Source: Deuterostichococcus epilithicus (Eukaryota > Chlorophyta > Trebouxiophyceae > Prasiolales > Stichococcaceae). From it: a DNA stretch of 64,000 bases. The position numbers and the translations under genes were made by a program. The stretch covers positions 2,046,082 to 2,110,081 of the forward strand of contig JAVTLE010000011.1 in NCBI GenBank assembly GCA_033439295.1. The letters run 5' to 3'. Positions 59,092 to 64,000 of this stretch are shown here, one piece after another. Under the pieces are notes generated by a model, which was not told where the DNA came from, made no database searches, and saw only the letters and a program-made list of their open reading frames with translations. Positions within the stretch are counted from its first letter, which is position 1, and each line of letters begins with the position of its first letter.

Positions 59092-61839
59092 AGTGAAGCA
59101 GCAGCAGCCAGCACACGTCGCAGCGCACCGCTCAGGAAGGCGGCCGGCGTGTGCGGCGGTGCAGGCCACCACGTGCGGCAGCATCAGCTCAGTAACTGAC
59201 TGCGCTCGGCAACCTCGTCGTGCAGCAGGCTGCGGTGCAGCTGCAGGCAAACGTCCGCTTGCTGCCGCAGCCCCAGTTCCGCACAGGCAGCGGCACGGCA
59301 AGGCTTTGCAGCGGGGCGCCCGCCATGCGGTGCCGGCAGCCGCCGCCAGCAAGGCCGCTGCAGAGCAGCAGGTGGCAGCAGAACTGCCAGACAGCCGCGA
59401 GCAGTCGGTGAGACAGTCCTGCAACCAATACACTCTCATGCATTGCGAGCGCTCCTGCTGTGCCTGCGGCCTGGCGAGATGGGCAATCATATAGCCTTGG
59501 TGTTATACACCGCGCCGCCAACTCACACCTCACTTGCTGCCTGTGATGCTGCAGATACAGCAGGCAGCCGAGGCACTGACAGCGCAGCTGCCCAAGGAGA
59601 AGAAGGGCAAGGTGGGCTCTCCAGCTGCATAACCGCATGTGTCAAGCTGTGCTGCTCGAGGCTTTCCAGACTGTTCTGATGATCCTGCCGTCGTCGAAAT
59701 TGGTTTCTGATCGGCGGGACTGCACAACCTCTTGTGTGACTCGCCCGCTCATCTCCTGGCCTGCAGAGCCTCAAGTCGGGCGCCATGAAGAAGCTGGCCA
59801 TCGACGTGCCGGTGGCCGACCAAAGCCCGGCCGCGGCAAGTTGTCTTCCTGTGCTGACCGGCCACGCTGCGGCTGCTGGCCCTGTACATGCATGCCTTGC
59901 TGTCGTCGCTTGCGAGGCACTGGCAGCACCCCTTGCGCACCGGCAGCCGACCTGGAGGCGGGATGGAGGAAGCAGCCCTGCCCCAGCCTGCGGCGGCCAC
60001 GGCTCCGCTGATGCGCGACCAGCAAAAGCAAAAGCTGCATGGCATCCGTCCTCACCTCTATCCTTATGGTTCCCTTTGCCCTGCGACGCCTCGCCTGTGC
60101 GCCGAATCGGCTTGAAAGCCCAAGACGCCGGCCGTGGCCCTCTGGCGCGAGTCAACGGACAGCCTCGGCCTGGCCTCCCAAATACCCCATGACGCATGAC
60201 CGCAGTCTCTCCGCCTGGGGATTAGAACACCTTGGTCATGTTCAAAAGTACTGGACATGGCACGCGAGCTGCCGAGCAGGACGGCTGTGCGGCCGGGCAG
60301 CTCCATACTTCTGTCCTCCCTCCAGCGACTGACCGAGAGTCCCCTTTCTCGTGTGCCGCAGGCGGCGGACCTGGCATGGGGTGGCTAGATGTCCTGCTTT
60401 CTTCGCCCAGGGTTCCTGTTATCGTCCATGTTATCGTCCATGCAACGCTCGTGAGCTGGCCAGGTTTGGTCACAGGCTGTGGAACTGGCGCGGGAGCTGC
60501 TGGACGGGCTGCCGCGCGCGTCGGCAGACGCCTTCACGGTGCTGTTCGGCGACGTCGCAGCGGCAAAGGCTGCGGGAGCCAGCGGGAGCGGCCTGTCCAA
60601 CGCGGCGCTGCCGGTGGACCCGGCCCACGCGAGCCTGCTGGAGGGGCCGCTGCTCATCGTGGGCGTCACGCAGCAGCAGGCGCGCGGGCCTGGCACCCAC
60701 CATCGGGGGGTTTAGGGTTTCGGGGCACCCCCCGGCCCCTCGGGGTCGTGTTCCCGGGTGCTGCCGGCTGGGGGCACGCTCGTCAGCCGGTGCACGCTCA
60801 GCCGCCGCAGCGGGCGCCGGGCCTCGGCCGCGCAGCCCACCTCGAGCTCAGCCCGCCGGCGTGGCGGCATGGCCTGCGGCATCAGGCGCCCGCGCGACTT
60901 GGTGTAGAGGCTTGAAGAAATGCCGGATGCAGGTGGCGGATGTGCAGGAGATGCTGTTCGGCTGGCGCGGCGGGCTGCTGGCGGTGCTCAACGCAGAGTG
61001 GGACGCGGGCGCGCTGGCGGATGCGGACCTGGCCTCCTTCGTCAAGGCCTTCAACCACATCTACTGCTTTGGCCCCCTCGAGATCCAGGTGAGCTCCGTG
61101 CTCCTTGGAGGTGGGCCGCCGGAGCGGGACCCGAGGGGGGGCTGCGGCATGGCAGCGTCCCCTCCCGGTCGTGCGGCTGGCTTGCAGTCGGACTGCTTGT
61201 GCTTTGCTCAGGGAAAGGAGCTCGTTCACCTTGCACTTGTCGCAGCCCCAGTCGAAGCTCCGAATCGGACAGCACCACCCGAACGGGCAGCCCTCAGAGG
61301 CGCGGCTCCCGGCCTGCACCGCGTGCAGAGGCTGACATGCAGAAAGCGCCCCCCACTCCGGTGCGCAGGGCTTCTTCAGCAAGCGGGAGGGCTGCGTGTT
61401 CAAATGGGCCAAGCGCGGGTCGCCGACCGCCACGCCGTGGCACATCCTCTCGCGCGAGGGGGGCGCCGCCTGGCAGGCGCGCCTCTGTGTCTCGCCTCCC
61501 GCGCGTGTCAGTGCCGTCGCGCAGCGCGGCTCGCAGATGCGTATGGCAGGCAGGGTGTGCGAGGGCGGCGAGCATGACTGCTACTGATGCGAGACTGCAT
61601 GAGCTCGGCACATGCTTCCCCAAGGTGAGGTGTGCCTCCTGACTCAATGCGAACAGTCCGTGGCTTTCTATTTGTTGACGCACCCTGTCCTCGCTCCGCA
61701 GGTGGTGGGCCGGCAGGCGCGGCGGCCGACACCGGGCGACCTGGAGCTAGCCTTCTACAACGCAGCGGCAGCAAACAGCCCCGTGACGCAGGGCGTCAAG
61801 TTCTTCAAGGGGCTCGCCGGCGGCGGCAAGGGCAAGTGA
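59092..61839 (+). CDS. DUF1995 (LPA3-like) plastid protein
   Basis: Exons 59092(?)-59407, 59555-59611, 59767-59835, 60476-60679, 60933-61088, 61369-61476 and 61702-61839, all joined at phase 0. The first exon looks like a transit peptide (RRAAGCGAAAGKRPLAAAAP and HAVPAAAASKAAAEQQ), but its start is uncertain. The domain opens LPDSREQSIQQAAEALTAQL and MKKLAIDVPVADQSP, continues ARELLDGLPRASADAFTVLF, LEGPLLIVGVTQQQ, MLFGWRGGLLAVLNAEWD, FVKAFNHIYCFGPLEIQ, GFFSKREGCVFKWAKRGSPT and TPWHILSREG, and closes VVGRQARRPTPGDLELAFYN with SPVTQGVKFFKGL. This is the DUF1995 pattern; Arabidopsis LPA3, in this family, assists photosystem II assembly, so a similar plastid role is a reasonable guess only. Three of its six introns begin with GC rather than GT. 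Confidence 0.85.
60700..60727. repeat. Telomere-like TTTAGGG word in a DUF1995 intron
   Basis: GGGGGGTTTAGGGTTTCGGG lies in the intron after exon 60476-60679. It holds about one and a half TTTAGGG units, so chance is quite possible in GC-rich sequence. Confidence 0.45.
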
Positions 61840-62235
61840 GCGGCGGCTGTGGATCGCTGCAGCGCAGGCAGAGATGCATCGGCAACACTTTCAACGCGGC
61901 TTGACACAGCACTGCCTGGCACGGCATGATCCAGGCATCGCCGATTACGTATCTGTATCCTCGCACTACAGTCCCGAGGTTGAAATGACTCATAGGATGT
62001 CGATCGTTCATCGTCCTGACATGAAATCTGGCTCCTCGCAATCTGATCGCATTTCGATTGACGGCAAATAAAGGGTACCCGTCCAAGACACCGAAGCAAA
62101 GGTGGAGTCGTGAAAACACATGCAAGTCTTCTGTCACGGATGGCCTAGCACTGCTGCATCCAGCCGCTGGCCATCAGTGCTTGAGCAGCCATATTCCCAG
62201 GCTGATCACGAGCCACTCTCGATGGTCACGGCCGC
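61840..62235. other. Gap between convergent genes
   Basis: Between the stops of the DUF1995 gene and the DUF829 gene. Lower GC than its neighbours. No coding signal. Confidence 0.5.
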
Positions 62236-64000
62236 TCATGAAGACCAGAGGCTCCTCAAGAAATCCAGCACGGCTTCTGTGTACTCCTGCGGGTGACGCC
62301 GTAGGTGCGCGCAGTGGCTGGACTGCTCCCACCTCTTCGCTTGCACCGACAAGCCCCTGCAATGGCATGCCATGTCACCATCGTTCGCAGCAGCGGCGCT
62401 GCACAAGTTGTGTTCGGTGGTGGATCTTACTTATGCCATCGCCATGGCTGCACTTCAAGGCGTACACGACCAAGCTGCTGGAAAACATGGGGCTCATGTC
62501 CTAGATGTTCTGTCCTCTCATACCCATGCTTGTCCACATGCACGGCATGCGCTGGACCCAAAACTGAGGACAGCCGCTGAGACAAGCGTGCTTAGGGAGC
62601 CGGAGACGCACTGCGACCGCTTGTGCTCGATGAGCCTGTCCACCTCCGCAGCGTCGCACAGGTCATCGTCCGCGGAGTACAGGTACAGGCGCGGCACCGG
62701 CAACGCCTCCCCCAGCATCCGCTTCCTGCAGCCACACAGATATTCCAAGTCTGTCTTTGCGCGGAGGATCATGACGGATGGGCAGCATTCGGTCAGGACG
62801 GGGGTTCATGGCGCCTCTGTGCATCTGCAAGAGCGAGAGCAAGAGCACGACCTCGCCTGCGTGACGGCTGTGGTGATTGTGCCGGTGGACCAAGCCAGAT
62901 CAATGGCCCGCGGCAGGGTGGCAAACTCTATGTAGACCTTGCGGCAGACAATGGCTGGAGCTGGGCAAGTCGTGATCACGCAAGGGGAGAGAGAGAGGAA
63001 GATTACACCCACCAACCCCACTCAGGCTGATGAGGCAAGGAGGCGCACCAGAAGCGCTGGGGATAGTTGCCCACGAGCAGCCATGCGAACATGGCGAGCA
63101 CAGCGAAGGTGGCCCGCAGCACCGGCCGCATCAGCGGGCTGGCGCCAGAGGAGAAGGCCTTGGCGCCGCCGCTGAAGTGCATGTAAGCAGGACAGGAGTC
63201 GAAGATGCAGCCTGCCAGCCGCGCTTTCACGTGCTTGTACCTGTAGAGACGGATCCTGAGTATGAGCTGGTGTCCAGTGGGTTCAGGTTGACGGAGCTCC
63301 TGTCGCCCCGACCGCCTGCCTGCCTGCCCCTGCCTGCCCCTCGCAAGTGTCAGGTGACCAGCTCAGGCGTGAACTCGAAGCAGCACGAACCCCGCGGCAT
63401 CTGTTGGGGAAGCTGAAGCTGGGTGTACAAACGTACCTGCTGTCCTCCAGCAGCAGTGTGAATTGCTCGAACACCCAGCACCCGCCATTGCTGAAGGTCC
63501 ACAGCACAAATGGCCTGTGCGTAATGCAGGCAGATGTCTGTTGTCATGCATGTATGAGCTTCCGCACAAAGTACAATCAGCAAACAGAGAGGCAGGAGCA
63601 TAGAGTACAATTCGTGTGGCCCATGCTCTACCATGCTGCCCGCTGTTGCAAGTTTCAGGGTGCAGCTCTGCCGAATGCCCTATCCGGAATGCAATCGCGA
63701 CTCTGGCAAAGTCTCAGCCGCCACCCCGATCACAGGCCCAAGCACATGCCTGTCTGCCGCCTGCTCGCAGTCGGCCAAGAACGCCAGCAGGTCTGTCGCC
63801 CACTGCTGGCGGCCGCGCTCTGAGATGGCGAAGCCGACAGCGGTGGGCTGGATCGTCCGCAGGCTGCTGTAGCCGTGCTCCGCCAGCAGCGCACTGTACT
63901 TGGCCAGATATCGGTCCTGAGAGTTCACCCAGCCGGCCAGGACCTGCATTCCACGAGTATCGGCGGCGGCGTTCGGGACCTTGTGCGCGAGAGCAGCGAC
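62236..64000 (-). CDS. DUF829/TMEM53-like alpha/beta hydrolase, 5' end outside window
   Basis: Minus-strand exons >64000-63750, 63514-63437, 63240-63049, 62725-62612 and 62332-62236, joined exactly in phase 2 at every break. The first visible exon reads MQVLAGWVNSQDRYLAKYSA and AEHGYSSLRTI; the frame stays open to the window edge, so upstream sequence is missing. Next come RPFVLWTFSNGGCWVFEQFT (S-N-G-G, the nucleophile-elbow position of the family), AGCIFDSCPAYM, a hydrophobic stretch (LRATFAVLAMFAWLLVGNYP), PRLYLYSADDDLCDAAEVDR (acid loop) and SSHCAHLRRHPQEYTEAVLD with FLRSLWSS at the end (catalytic His region). This is the full DUF829 order. TMEM53 in animals sits at the nuclear envelope; the algal function and substrate are unknown. 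The first intron shown begins GC. Confidence 0.88.

Overview
The window is nuclear DNA of a GC-rich, intron-dense green alga, most likely a trebouxiophyte of the Chlorella/Coccomyxa kind. This rests on plastid genes (a LIL3-type light-harvesting-like protein, a DUF1995 protein, a DUF4864 protein with a transit-like start), a mitochondrial complex I subunit (NDUFA12), GC-rich exons split by short GT-AG and quite a few GC-AG introns, and isolated N positions typical of a draft assembly. No rRNA, tRNA, CRISPR array or recognisable transposon was found. All gene models were assembled by hand from exon reading frames, splice consensus and intron phase. For ten genes every exon length and phase closes exactly; the others are approximate and say so.

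Layout. 1-4.5 kb: 3' part of an Ala/Pro-rich gene of unknown function (+). 5.2-9.4 kb: secreted von Willebrand A / proline-rich / cysteine-rich protein (-). 10.4-13.3 kb: CRAL-TRIO (GDAP2-type) protein (+). 13.9-16.6 kb: secreted protein of unknown function (-). 17.3-20.7 kb: METTL4-type MT-A70 adenine methyltransferase (-). 21.4-22.7 kb: membrane-anchored cupin, copy A (-). 24.6-32.6 kb: Mediator tail subunit MED16 (+). 33.0-34.0 kb: small orphan gene (+). 34.0-34.9 kb: decayed coiled-coil/U-box gene (+). 35.4-36.8 kb: cupin copy B (+). 37.5-39.5 kb: YIPF6 Golgi protein (-). 40.8-44.4 kb: Pro/Ala/Gly-rich protein of unknown function (+). 44.9-46.4 kb: cupin copy C (+). 47.2-49.3 kb: DUF4864 protein (-). 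49.9-52.2 kb: LIL3 (+). 53.2-55.7 kb: secreted PLC-like phosphodiesterase of the AIM6/GDPD type (+). 56.5-58.3 kb: NDUFA12 (-). 59.1-61.8 kb: DUF1995 / LPA3-like plastid protein (+). 62.2 kb to the window edge: DUF829/TMEM53-like alpha/beta hydrolase (-), 5' end missing.

The genes are mostly unrelated housekeeping genes, often in divergent pairs (DUF4864/LIL3, NDUFA12/DUF1995, YIPF6/40.8-kb gene) or convergent pairs. The main non-ordinary signals are three dispersed membrane-anchored cupin paralogues that keep the same exon structure and intron phases; a run of GC-AG introns supported by reading-frame phase; local exon duplications frozen in introns of MED16 and LIL3; a U-box gene that has lost its frame; and a vWA protein whose metal-site motif is altered. 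I did not find a clearly new defence or mobile system.
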